DNA of 47,762 nt, from positions 1 through 47,762 of the forward strand of contig JANXOV010000006.1 of the NCBI GenBank assembly GCA_025357635.1. The letters are read 5' to 3'. Position 1 is the stretch's first letter. The number at the start of each line of letters is the position of its first letter. Below, in pieces: positions 8,128 through 17,386 of this stretch. A program made the position numbers and the translations under genes. The notes under the pieces were generated by a model that did not search any database, was not told the origin of the DNA, and saw only the letters and a list, made by a program, of their open reading frames with translations. The DNA comes from Pseudomonadota bacterium (GTDB taxonomy: Bacteria > Pseudomonadota > Gammaproteobacteria > Steroidobacterales > Steroidobacteraceae).

Positions 8128-8694
8128 ATGCACCTGCGATACCTCTCGATTGGCTTGGCCGCGGCAGTTTTCCTGTTTTCAGGAGCGCCGGCAGCCACGG
8201 TCTACAAATGGACCGATTCGAACGGTGTCGTTCATTATTCGGATCAAGCCGTTCCTGGCGCGGAGCGGATCATTACGCAGGGAGGGGCGAGCACTTCGCA
8301 TTCCGCGCCGCCGCCTGCCGCCAGTTCCAAAGCGGTTCGCAGCAGGCCCGGCAAGAGCGAACCCACGAGCTCACCGCTCGACTACAGCGAATTCGAGATC
8401 GATTCTCCGCAGCCGGATCAGACCTTCAGCGAAACCTTGGTCAGCGTGCGCGTGCGGCTGGAGCCGGCACTGAAACCCGGCCATCTGATTTCCTTGTATC
8501 TGAACGGCAAACTGGTCGAAAACCAGTCGCCTCAGTCCACTCAGTTCACGCTCAGCAACCTGGCGCGCGGCGCGTACACCTTGGCCGCCACGGTGATGGA
8601 TGCCTCATCCGGAGAATCCAAGAGCACATCGCCGGTGAATTTCAACGTCCGCCAGCCCTCACTGCTGTCGCCGCTGCGCAAGAAAAAACTCTAG
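8128..8694 (+). CDS. Exported DUF4124 domain protein
   Basis: A 188-residue protein of unknown function with a signal peptide (LSIGLAAAVFLFSGAPAATV). It is followed directly by the DUF4124 signature VYKWTDSNGVVHYSDQAV at residues about 25-42. The middle is Ser/Pro/Ala-rich, and the C-terminal part resembles a small beta-sandwich (RVRLEPALKPGHLISLYLNG). Such a gene between glnA and ntrB is a common gammaproteobacterial arrangement, but no role in nitrogen control has been assigned to it from this sequence. I chose the ATG at 8128 because the signal peptide begins there. Confidence 0.88.
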   Translation: MHLRYLSIGLAAAVFLFSGAPAATVYKWTDSNGVVHYSDQAVPGAERIITQGGASTSHSAPPPAASSKAVRSRPGKSEPTSSPLDYSEFEIDSPQPDQTFSETLVSVRVRLEPALKPGHLISLYLNGKLVENQSPQSTQFTLSNLARGAYTLAATVMDASSGESKSTSPVNFNVRQPSLLSPLRKKKL

Positions 8695-8727
8695 CCGCGC
8701 CGCATCGCAGCCGCCGGGCATTGCGCC

Positions 8728-9815
8728 ATGGCCGCTGAATTCTCACTTCGTCCCGATCGCTTCGAAAGCACCGAATTGCTCGATGCGCTGGTGACCAGCG
8801 TCTTCGTCCTCGATGCCGATTTGCACATCGACTATTTGAACGCCGCAGCGCAGACGCTGCTCGGCCTTGGACCCAATCAGGCACTGGGGCGCCGCATCAC
8901 CGAACTGGCCCGCGGCGCCGAGACGCTGCAGCCCTTGTTCGATCGCGCGCGCAGCGCCGGCGAAGGCGTGGTGCAACGCGAAGTCTCCTGGCCGGCGCCC
9001 AACGGCGCGGACCGGATTCTGGATTGCGCTGTGACGCAGGTGGTGATCGGCCAGGAGAGGCCGCGCACGCTGCTGGAAATCGAGGACATCACCCAGCACC
9101 GGCGGCTGACCCGCGAAAACGCCTTGCTCGCGCAATTGGGCGGCAGCCGCTTGATGGTCCGGCAGCTCGCCCACGAAATCAAGAATCCGCTCGGCGGCCT
9201 GCGCGGCGCCGCGCAGCTGCTGGAGCGTGAACTGCTGGACCCTGCCTTGCGCGAATACACACGCGTCATCATCAGCGAGGCCGATCGCCTGACCAGCCTG
9301 CTTGACTCCATGCTGGGTCCGGGGCGCCCGCCGGCCAAGCAAACCGTCAATGTTCACGAATTGCTCGAGCGCGTGTATCACCTGCTGCGCAGCGAAGCGG
9401 CGCAGGGCGTGAGCGTGACGCGCGACTACGATCCCAGTCTGCCGCCGCTCACCGTGGACCCGAACCATATCATTCAGGCCATGCTCAATCTGGGGCGCAA
9501 TGCGCTGCAGGCGCTGGGTGGCGGCGGCATCGATTCGCCGCGGCTGGTGCTGCGAACCCGAGCGGCCACCAACGTCAGCATCGGCGCGACGCGTCATCGG
9601 GTGGTGGCCTCCATACAATTCGAAGACAACGGCACCGGCGTCTTGCCGGAAATCCGCGACACGATTTTTTATCCGCTGGTCTCCGGCCGCGCCGATGGCA
9701 CCGGCTTGGGGTTGGGGATAGCGCAGGATCTGGTCAGCCGCCATGGCGGCCTGATCGAGTTCGACAGCGCTCCGGGTAGAACCGTGTTCACGATTTCTCT
9801 GCCACTGGATGTTTC

Positions 9816-9819
<4 letters not shown>
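8728..9819 (+). CDS. glnL: Nitrogen regulation sensor kinase NtrB
   Basis: A 363-residue cytosolic histidine kinase/phosphatase that sets the phosphorylation state of NtrC according to PII signals. Residues about 10-130 form a PAS domain (LLDALVTSVFVLDADLHIDYLN). The H box QLAHEIKNPLGGLRGAAQLL carries the phosphorylated His149. The ATPase domain shows the N box (NLGRNALQAL), FEDNGTGV (G1) and GTGLGLGIAQDLV (G2). There are no membrane helices, as expected of NtrB. Its stop overlaps the ntrC start by 4 bp (ATGA), so the two are translationally coupled. Confidence 0.97.
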
Positions 9820-11216
<1,397 letters not shown>

Positions 11217-11278
11217 GTCCTGCGGGCGCGCGGCGCGAGCCGATTGGCTCGCCAACGCGGCGCCCGGGAGTGTCGCGA

Positions 11279-11284
11279 TATACT
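11279..11284 (+). promoter_or_regulatory. -10 box adjacent to the mscS-family gene start
   Basis: TATACT lies only 6 bp before the ATG at 11291. If used, transcription would start at or beside the start codon and give a leaderless mRNA. No Shine-Dalgarno sequence is well placed for this ATG, which agrees with that reading. Confidence 0.45.
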
Positions 11285-11290
11285 GCTGAT

Positions 11291-12400
11291 ATGTGGCACG
11301 ACTTCATCCGCAAAGCATTCGGCATATCCGAAACCATCCTCTTCGGCAATTCCCTCGTCGACTGGGTGGTCGCCGCGCTGCTGGTGGCGGGCATCTGGAC
11401 GCTGCTGTGGCTGCTGCGTCAGCTCATCGCTTCTCGCTACCGGCGCTACTTGGGCGAAGGGCACCCCACCGCGGTGCGCCTGTTCGCCTATCTCATCGGC
11501 CACACCAAGCAGTTCTTGTTCATGGCCCTCGCCTTGTACGCGGCCGAAGAATTTCTGACCTTCCCGCCGCGCGTTCACACCCTCAGCGGCAATGTGATCG
11601 TCATCCTGCTGCTGCTGCAGGTGGGCATCTGGGCCGGGCGCACCTTGCAGTTCTATCTGGAAATAAAACAAGTCCGCAACATGGGGTCCGGCCACGAGGT
11701 CACCAGTTCGTTCGGTATCATCAAGTTCGTCTCGATGGTGCTGATCTGGTCGCTGGTGACGCTGGTCGCGCTGGATAACCTTGGCGTCAACATCACGGCG
11801 CTGCTTGCCGGCCTGGGTGTCGGCGGCGTCGCTGTCGCGCTGGCCTTACAAAACGTGCTGGGCGATCTGTTCGCCTCGCTCGCCATCGCGCTGGACAAAC
11901 CTTTCGTCGTGGGCGACAGCCTGGTGATCGATACCTGCATCGGCAAGGTTGAGCGCATCGGCATCAAGACCACGCGGCTGCGCAGCGAATCCGGCGAGCA
12001 GATCATTCTGTCCAACGCCGACATTCTCAAGAGCCGGGTGCGCAATTTCGGCCCGAGTGAGGAGCGGCGCGCTCTGCTCACCTTGAATGTGGACCGCGAC
12101 ACGCACATCGACACGTTGCGCGAGATTCCCCTGTTGGTTGAAGCGGTGGTCCGAGCGCAGTCACATGCGCGATTTGAACGATGCCATCTGAAAATCCTGA
12201 GTGACTGGGCGTTTCAATATGAGATTTCTTTTTTCACCCGCGACGCGGCGGCCAGACCGATTCTGGATCTGCAGCAGGCGGTGAACCTGGGAATTCTCGA
12301 AGCCTTCCGCGACCGCGGCATCAAGATCGCCATGCAGTCGCAGCGTCTGGTCTTCGCGCCGGATGCCGCAGCCCCGGCAGGTGGTGCCGCGAACGACTAG
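11291..12400 (+). CDS. Small-conductance mechanosensitive channel family (MscS) protein
   Basis: A 369-residue inner-membrane protein with about four N-terminal membrane segments (WVVAALLVAGIWTLLWLL, FLFMALALYAAEEFL, VIVILLLLQVGIW, SMVLIWSLVTLVALDNLG). The MscS pore and beta domains follow: ITALLAGLGVGGVAVALALQ is the Gly/Ala-rich pore helix, and NVLGDLFASLAIALDKPFVVGD is the hallmark. It probably releases solutes on hypo-osmotic shock. Its stop overlaps the convergent pyrD stop by 3 bp within ACTAG. A GTG at 11270 would add seven residues, but I prefer the ATG. Confidence 0.93.
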   Translation: MWHDFIRKAFGISETILFGNSLVDWVVAALLVAGIWTLLWLLRQLIASRYRRYLGEGHPTAVRLFAYLIGHTKQFLFMALALYAAEEFLTFPPRVHTLSGNVIVILLLLQVGIWAGRTLQFYLEIKQVRNMGSGHEVTSSFGIIKFVSMVLIWSLVTLVALDNLGVNITALLAGLGVGGVAVALALQNVLGDLFASLAIALDKPFVVGDSLVIDTCIGKVERIGIKTTRLRSESGEQIILSNADILKSRVRNFGPSEERRALLTLNVDRDTHIDTLREIPLLVEAVVRAQSHARFERCHLKILSDWAFQYEISFFTRDAAARPILDLQQAVNLGILEAFRDRGIKIAMQSQRLVFAPDAAAPAGGAAND

Positions 12401-13347
12401 TGCGCCGAATGCAGGCTGGCCACCAGTGCGCTCAGGGGCATGGCGTGGCGCTGCAGATACCCGGTGATGCCGGCGTTGATTTTCTTGCAGGCGAAAGGAT
12501 CGTAGAACAAGGATGTGCCCACGCCCACCGCGGTGGAGCCGGCAATCATGAATTCCAGCGCATCTTGCGCTGACTGTATGCCGCCCTGACCGATGATGGG
12601 AACACGGTGGCGGCGGGCGATCTCGGACACCTGATGCACCTTGAGCAGCGCGATGGGTTTGATCGCAGGCCCTGACAGACCGCCTTGCACATTGCCGATG
12701 ACCGGCTTGCGCGACTCGACATCGATGGCCATGCCCATGACGGTGTTGATCACCGACAAAGCGTCGGTGCCCGCTTCGATGCAGCGACGGGCGTTTTCCT
12801 TGATGTCAGTCTGGTTCGGCGACAGCTTGGTGATCAGGGGCTTCTTGGTCGCCGCGCGGCAGGCTTCGACCACGCGCGCCGACATGTCCGGATTGTTGCC
12901 GAACTGCACGCCGCCTTGCTTCACGTTCGGACAGGAGATGTTGATCTCCATCGCATCGATGGGGGAGTCGTCGAAGCGCCGCGTGACCTCGGCGTATTCC
13001 TCCACAGTCGATCCGCAGACGTTGGCAAAAAAGCGCGTCTCGGTGAAATCCAATGCCGGCAGAATGTTGCGCACCACGTGATCCACGCCCGGATTCTGCA
13101 GGCCGATGGCATTGAGCATGCCCATGGGCGTTTCGTAGACGCGGTGCGCCGGATTGCCCAGACGCGGCAGGAGCGTGGTGCCCTTGAGCACGATGGCGCC
13201 GACATCGCAGTTGGAAAAGCCCTCCACGCGCGTGTACTCTTCGCCGAAGCCGACGCAACCCGACAGCAGCACGATCGGTGATTGCAGCTGCAAGCCACAA
13301 AACTCGACGATCAAGGAGTGGCTTAAGCTGTCGAGCACGGCTGACAT
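12397..13347 (-). CDS. pyrD: Dihydroorotate dehydrogenase, class 1B-like
   Basis: A 316-residue FMN enzyme that oxidises dihydroorotate to orotate in pyrimidine synthesis. Class 1 features are clear: NISCPNVKQGG with an active-site Cys (class 2 enzymes have Ser), KLSPNQTDI, the FMN/substrate segment INTVMGMAIDVESRKPVIGN, GGLSGPAIKPIAL, and the phosphate site IIGQGGI...VGVGTSLF. There is no N-terminal membrane helix. Class 1B enzymes normally work with the iron-sulfur flavoprotein PyrK to reduce NAD; no pyrK is seen in this window. Most gammaproteobacteria use class 2 PyrD. The start codon lies 6 bp after a TATAAT box. Confidence 0.93.
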   Translation of the reverse strand: MSAVLDSLSHSLIVEFCGLQLQSPIVLLSGCVGFGEEYTRVEGFSNCDVGAIVLKGTTLLPRLGNPAHRVYETPMGMLNAIGLQNPGVDHVVRNILPALDFTETRFFANVCGSTVEEYAEVTRRFDDSPIDAMEINISCPNVKQGGVQFGNNPDMSARVVEACRAATKKPLITKLSPNQTDIKENARRCIEAGTDALSVINTVMGMAIDVESRKPVIGNVQGGLSGPAIKPIALLKVHQVSEIARRHRVPIIGQGGIQSAQDALEFMIAGSTAVGVGTSLFYDPFACKKINAGITGYLQRHAMPLSALVASLHSAH

Positions 13348-13363
13348 GGTTGAATTATAACCG
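13348..13363. promoter_or_regulatory. 16-bp divergent promoter between pyrD and trmL
   Basis: Only 16 bp separate the two start codons. On the minus strand TATAAT (13359-13354) lies 6 bp before the pyrD ATG. On the plus strand TATAAC (13356-13361) lies 2 bp before the trmL ATG. The whole spacer is a near-palindrome with GGTT and AACC at its ends. GGTTGAA recurs at 13381-13387, 33 bp away. The pyrD -10 is convincing; a trmL promoter here is less so. Confidence 0.5.
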
Positions 13364-13831
13364 ATGTTTCAAATCGTACTGGTTGAACCGGAAATCCCAC
13401 CCAATACGGGCAACGTGATCCGGCTATGCGCCAACACCGGCGCGCAGCTGCATCTGATCAAGCCGCTGGGCTTCACGCTCGAGTCAAAACAACTTCGGCG
13501 CGCGGGTCTGGATTATCACGACCTGGTGCAGGTTCGCATTCACGAAAGCATGAGCGATTGTCTGCAAACCCTGACCGGATCACGCCTGTTCGCGATCGAA
13601 ACCAGCGGCGCGAAACGCTATGCCGACCAGGCTTTCCAGCGCGGCGATGTCTTCATCTTCGGATCGGAAAGCCGCGGTCTGGGCGCTGCGTGGTCGGCGG
13701 CGGTGCCTCAGCGGCAGTGGCTGCACATTCCCATGGCCAATGACACGCGCTCCGTGAATCTGTCCAACAGCGTCGCGCTGGTGCTTTATGAGGCCTGGCG
13801 GCAGCAGGATTTTGCAGTCCCGGGGCGTTGA
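13364..13831 (+). CDS. trmL: tRNA (cytidine(34)-2'-O)-methyltransferase TrmL
   Basis: A 155-residue SPOUT methyltransferase that modifies the wobble base of tRNA-Leu species. The family N terminus MFQIVLVEPEIPPNTGNVIR is intact. LHLIKPLGF, then LRRAGLDYHDL and the SAM-knot region FIFGSESRGLG...IPMANDTRSVNLSNSVALVLYE, are all typical of YibK/TrmL. The length equals that of the E. coli enzyme (157). It converges on gpsA, leaving 35 bp between stops. In E. coli trmL lies near the secB-gpsA genes, so the neighbourhood is conserved although the orientation differs. Confidence 0.96.
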   Translation: MFQIVLVEPEIPPNTGNVIRLCANTGAQLHLIKPLGFTLESKQLRRAGLDYHDLVQVRIHESMSDCLQTLTGSRLFAIETSGAKRYADQAFQRGDVFIFGSESRGLGAAWSAAVPQRQWLHIPMANDTRSVNLSNSVALVLYEAWRQQDFAVPGR

Positions 13832-13866
13832 GGATTGCCGCGGCGATTGCTGCCCGCGTGCCTGCA

Positions 13867-14864
13867 TCAATCCGCCTCGGCGCGGACCTCACGGCTCATC
13901 AGGGATTGCACGGCTTCCTTGATGGGCTTGTTTTCATACATCACCCGGTAGGCTTCGCGGCAGATGGGCATTTCCACCTGATGCGCGTCGGCGACTGTGC
14001 GCACCGCGCGCGCGGCGCTGATGCCTTCAACCACCTGGCCTATGCCCTCCAGCGCAGCGGCTGCCGCGACCCCGCGCCCCAATGCCACGCCGTAGCGCCG
14101 GTTGCGCGACTGATCGTCGGTGCAGGTCAGCACCAGATCGCCCAATCCGGCCAGGCCCATGAAGGTTTCGCGTTGTGCGCCGAGCTTCACGCCGAGCCGC
14201 ATCATTTCCGCAAGGCCGCGCGTGATCAGCGCCACGCGCGTGTTGGCGCCGTAGCCGACGCCGTCGGCGATGCCGGTGGCGATGGCAATGACGTTCTTCA
14301 CCGCGCCACCCACCTCGACGCCGATGAAATCCGCCTGGGTGTAGGCGCGGAATGTGGGCCCGGAAAGATTGCTGGCCAGATTGCCGGCAAATTGCGCATC
14401 CGGTGACGCCACCGTCATGGCCGTGGGCAACCCTGCACCGACTTCCCGGGCGAAGGTGGGGCCCGACAACACCGCCAGGGGGCGCGCGCCCAGGACTTCC
14501 GAGGCCACCGCGAAGGGAAGCTTGCCGCTGCCGAGTTCGAACCCCTTGGTGGCCCATGCCACGCGCGTGTGCGGGCGCAGATGCGGCTTGATGCTTTGCA
14601 TCGTGCTGCGAAACGCGTGCGAAGGCACCGCGATCAGCGCGTCGTCGCATTCGCCCAGGGCTTGCGCCAGGTCAGGCTCGATGCGCAGCCGTTCGGGGAA
14701 CGCGGCATCGGGGAGATAGCGCGCATTGCAGCGCTCACGCTGCATCGCGGACAGTTGCGCCGCATCGCGGCCCCATAGCAAGGTGAGGTGGCCGGAGCGC
14801 GCGAATTGAATCGCGAGCGCAGTGCCCCAGGAGCCGGCACCGATGACCGCTATGCGCTCCGCAT
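13867..14864 (-). CDS. gpsA: NAD(P)-dependent glycerol-3-phosphate dehydrogenase, apparently 1 nt out of frame at its start
   Basis: The enzyme reduces dihydroxyacetone phosphate to sn-glycerol-3-phosphate for phospholipid synthesis. The reading frame ending at 13867 encodes the whole enzyme from the nucleotide-binding motif VIGAGSWGTALA through ATKGFELGSG, VLSGPTFAREV, the catalytic Lys segment EVGGAVKNVIAIATGI, and GLAGLGDLVLTC. In that frame no ATG, GTG, TTG or CTG precedes the Rossmann motif before an upstream stop inside secB. An ATG at 14864-14862 lies exactly one base out of frame. One extra G after it would give MAERIAVIGAGSWG and a 332-residue protein, the normal family length. The first usable in-frame start (TTG at 14781) would remove the NAD site. 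This is either a sequence error, a real frameshift or a non-canonical start. It is the last gene of the rhodanese-grxC-secB operon. Confidence 0.88.
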
Positions 14865-14884
14865 GGCCGCTGATGCCTGCGCCC

Positions 14885-15361
14885 TCAGTTGACCAGCGAG
14901 GCTTGCGGCGTCTCGGCGGCCTGCGCCAACAAGGCGTCGAAATTGACCAGCGGCAGCAGAAAGTTGGGGAAGCCGCCCTTCACCACCAGATCCGAAATGG
15001 CCTCGCGCGCATAGGGAAAAAGCACCCCGGGGCAGAAGCTTCCGATCAGCCGTTTCATGTCCTCGAGCGATGCGCCCACGATGGTGAACACGCCGGCCTG
15101 TTTGACCTCCACCAGATACAAGGTGGCATCGCCTTGCTTGGCTTCCAGGGTGATGGTCAGCAGCACCTCGCGCACATCGGGGCCGATCTCATCGCCGCTG
15201 GTGTTCATGTTCAATTGGAACTTGGGCTCCCAGTTCTGGTTGTTGGGCAGACGCGGGCCGTTCGGAGATTCGTAAGAACAGTCCTTCAGGTACACGGTCT
15301 GCAGCGTGATCTGCACCCCGCCCGCGGTTGTCTGGGTGTTGTCTGCAACGATGTCATTCAT
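14885..15361 (-). CDS. secB: Protein-export chaperone SecB
   Basis: A 158-residue tetrameric chaperone that keeps preproteins unfolded and hands them to SecA. Typical segments are QLQTVYLKDCSYESPNGP-like (here ITLQTVYLKDCSYESP), EPKFQLNMNT, VLLTITLEAKQGDATLYLVE, VKQAGVFTIVG and the conserved CPGVLFPYAREAISDLVVKGG. Its ATG overlaps the grxC stop by 4 bp. The gpsA coding frame begins some 20 bp after its stop, the standard gammaproteobacterial order. Confidence 0.97.
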   Translation of the reverse strand: MNDIVADNTQTTAGGVQITLQTVYLKDCSYESPNGPRLPNNQNWEPKFQLNMNTSGDEIGPDVREVLLTITLEAKQGDATLYLVEVKQAGVFTIVGASLEDMKRLIGSFCPGVLFPYAREAISDLVVKGGFPNFLLPLVNFDALLAQAAETPQASLVN

Positions 15362-15624
15362 GTCGATTCCTTCAATAAACGGTCCAGACCGCCGTCACGG
15401 TCCAAAGTATCCAGGTCATCGAAGCCCCCGACATGGGTGGCGCCGATGAAAATCTGCGGCACGGTGGAGCGGCCGCTGCGTGCCTGCATTTCCTGGCGCA
15501 GGCCGGGGTCGGACTCTACGTCGATCTCCTCGAAGCTTGCATTCCTGGCGCCCAGCAGATTGCGTGCGCGCTGGCAGTAGGGGCACCAGCCAGAGGCGTA
15601 CATGACGATGCGCGGCTGGGTCAC
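15358..15624 (-). CDS. grxC: Glutaredoxin 3
   Basis: An 88-residue glutathione-dependent thiol oxidoreductase with the dithiol active site CPYC in YASGWCPYCQRARNLL. The glutathione-binding TVPQIFIG (cis-Pro) and GGFDDL segments follow. The GTG at 15624 is chosen as start: AGGGGA lies just upstream, and the GTG overlaps the rhodanese stop by 3 bp (GTGA). Its own stop overlaps secB. The tight overlaps on both sides show one transcription unit. Confidence 0.95.
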   Translation of the reverse strand: MTQPRIVMYASGWCPYCQRARNLLGARNASFEEIDVESDPGLRQEMQARSGRSTVPQIFIGATHVGGFDDLDTLDRDGGLDRLLKEST

Positions 15625-16079
15625 TTCCCCTGGCCCTTGCCGCCTGCACCGCCCTTGACCACGGGCATGTTTTCCTTGCGCCAGGCGTCGAGTCCGCCCG
15701 CCAGATTGAAAACCTTGGCAAACCCGAGCGTGGACAGTGACCGCGCCACGCTTGCGCTGCGCACGCCGGTGTCGCAATACACGATCACGTTTTTCTCGCG
15801 CCATTTCTTCAAGGTTTCCGCCTGCGGCGCAAGATCCGCATCGCTGATGCTGCGGGCCTCGCCGATGTGGCCGGCTTCGTAAGCTTCCTTGCCGCGCACG
15901 TCCAGCACCAGGGCTCCCTGATTCATCATTTGCACGGCTTGCGACGCGCCCAGCGCTGCGAAACTCTTGGCGCGCTCCAGAAACTCATTCACGATCACCA
16001 GAATGGCAATGACCACCGCCGCGCCCGACAGGTAGGGGTGGTGCGTGAGATATTCGAAAAAACGCTGCATAAAGGCCAT
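15621..16079 (-). CDS. Membrane-anchored rhodanese-like protein (YibN type)
   Basis: About 152 residues. One N-terminal membrane helix (YLSGAAVVIAILVIVNEFL) precedes a cytosolic rhodanese domain: LVLDVRGKEAYEAGHIGEAR, then the active-site loop VYCDTGVRSASVAR with the catalytic Cys, then FNLAGGLDAW. It probably transfers sulfur or reduces thiols, but its substrate is unknown. It heads the operon with grxC, secB and gpsA, the same position as yibN in E. coli. The ATG at 16079 is chosen because the hydrophobic helix follows at once; an upstream start at 16106 would add nine residues. Confidence 0.9.
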   Translation of the reverse strand: MAFMQRFFEYLTHHPYLSGAAVVIAILVIVNEFLERAKSFAALGASQAVQMMNQGALVLDVRGKEAYEAGHIGEARSISDADLAPQAETLKKWREKNVIVYCDTGVRSASVARSLSTLGFAKVFNLAGGLDAWRKENMPVVKGGAGGKGQGK

Positions 16080-16097
16080 GGGGTCGATGATTTTTAA

Positions 16098-16145
16098 GGG
16101 GCGCAAGTATAGCAGCGCGGCTCCCGGGTTGTATGCTTGCGCCCC
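16098..16145. promoter_or_regulatory. Symmetric divergent promoter between the rhodanese and envC genes
   Basis: GGGGCGCAAG (16098-16107) and CTTGCGCCCC (16136-16145) are perfect 10-bp inverted repeats. Each is joined on its inner side to a -10 box: TATACT on the minus strand (16111-16106) and TATGCT on the plus strand (16132-16137). Both genes therefore start with the same -10 and GC-rich discriminator, pointing away from a 20-bp centre. The -35 elements would overlap the opposite -10 and match poorly. The same TATGCTTGCGCCCC recurs before ctpA. Confidence 0.6.
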
Positions 16146-16151
16146 TCAAGC

Positions 16152-17324
16152 ATGTCCAAGCCCTCACACCCATTCTGTAAAGCCGCCCTGTCGGGCGCAT
16201 TTTTCTGCCTGTCTGGCGCAAGTTTAGCGTATGGCGCCGACGCCGGCGTCACCTCGGCACAGGCCAGCCAGAAGCAGGCGGACCTGCGGGCGCGCATCGC
16301 GGAATTGACGGCGCGAATGGCGCAGGACCTGCAGCAGCGCGATGCGCTTGCGGCGGATCTGCGCACTGCCGATCTTGCAATTCCCGACAAGCGGCAGGCG
16401 CTGGAGGCTGTTCAGCGCGAACGCACCGACCTCGACAAGCGCCGCGCGCAATTGGCGGCGGAGCGCGCCCAGGTGCAAGGTGAGCTGGATGCGCAGCGCG
16501 CGCAACTGGCGCATCAGGCGCGCGCTTCCTACCTGCTCGGCCGCCAGCAGCAGTTGCGCTTGATGCTGAACCAGGAGAACCCGGCGATGGTGGGCCGGAT
16601 GCTGACCTATCACGGCTATTTCGGCCGCGCGCGTGCCGCTCAGATCCAAGGCATCCAGGCCGATGTGGCGCGGCTGCAGAGGCTCGACCACGACATGCAG
16701 GCGCAGAGCGCGACACTTGAGCAGCTAAGCGATCAGGCGCGCGATGGGCTGCGTGCGCTGGTGCAGGCGCGCGCGCAGCGGGCCGGTGCTTTGAGTGCAC
16801 TGAATGAACGGGTGGAAAGCGCGCAACAGCAGATCGAGCGGATGCACCGCGAAGAACGGGCGGTGGAGGCGCTGCTCGCCGATCTGAATCGCGTGCTGCC
16901 CGAGTTCGCGTTGGGCCCACAGAAACCGTTTGCGCAAATGCAGGGCAAGCTTCCCTGGCCGGTTGCGGGTCGCGTCACGGCGCGCTTTCACGCCGCGCGC
17001 GGGGCGGGCAGCAGCGGTATTCGCTGGAACGGGTTGCTGATCGACGCTGCGCGCGGCGCCAAGGTGCGCGCGCCCTATCATGGGCGCGTGATCTACGCCG
17101 ACTGGCTGCAGGGCATGGGCTTGCTGATGATCATCGAACATGGCGGCGGCTTTTTGAGCCTGTTCGGCCGCGCCGAAGTTCTGTACAAGCGTGTCGGCGA
17201 TGCCGTCGCGCCCGGCGATGTGATTGCGGGTCTGAACCAGAACGAGGCGCCGCAACTGTATGTCGAGATCCGGCGCGGCCGCACCGCCCTGGATCCGCAA
17301 CGCTGGTTCAAGACCGCGCGCTGA
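16152..17324 (+). CDS. envC: Murein hydrolase activator EnvC-like, degenerate M23 domain
   Basis: About 390 residues with an export signal (FCKAALSGAFFCLSGASLAYG). A long coiled coil (residues about 35-245, rich in Gln/Ala/Arg) is followed by a LytM/M23 domain (about 270-390). EnvC recruits and activates amidases at the division septum. The last domain matches EnvC in the segments VRAPYHGRVIYADWLQGMGL and IIEHGGGFLSLFGRAE. It lacks the zinc-binding HxxxD and HxH of active M23 enzymes (RWNGLLIDAA and LYVEIRRG stand there), which is normal for EnvC. The ATG at 16152 is chosen because it fits the signal peptide. ctpA follows 62 bp downstream, a common pairing. Confidence 0.93.
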   Translation: MSKPSHPFCKAALSGAFFCLSGASLAYGADAGVTSAQASQKQADLRARIAELTARMAQDLQQRDALAADLRTADLAIPDKRQALEAVQRERTDLDKRRAQLAAERAQVQGELDAQRAQLAHQARASYLLGRQQQLRLMLNQENPAMVGRMLTYHGYFGRARAAQIQGIQADVARLQRLDHDMQAQSATLEQLSDQARDGLRALVQARAQRAGALSALNERVESAQQQIERMHREERAVEALLADLNRVLPEFALGPQKPFAQMQGKLPWPVAGRVTARFHAARGAGSSGIRWNGLLIDAARGAKVRAPYHGRVIYADWLQGMGLLMIIEHGGGFLSLFGRAEVLYKRVGDAVAPGDVIAGLNQNEAPQLYVEIRRGRTALDPQRWFKTAR

Positions 17325-17349
17325 TCTGACAGGGCGCACGTCTGCACCG

Positions 17350-17386
17350 TTGGCCTGCGCGAACCGGCAGCGTATGCTTGCGCCCC
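17350..17386 (+). promoter_or_regulatory. Promoter directly upstream of ctpA
   Basis: TTGGCC (17350-17355) and TATGCT (17373-17378) are 17 bp apart. Then comes TGCGCCCC and at once the GTG start at 17387. The stretch GTATGCTTGCGCCCC (17372-17386) is identical to 16131-16145 in front of envC. The transcript would start within about two bases of the start codon. Confidence 0.6.

Noticed and set aside
13832-13866. Terminator between the convergent trmL and gpsA genes
   Set aside because: Only weak GC pairings and no T-run on either strand.
16920-17324. EnvC with a lost zinc site as a decayed peptidase
   Set aside because: EnvC proteins normally lack the zinc ligands and act as amidase activators, so this is expected.
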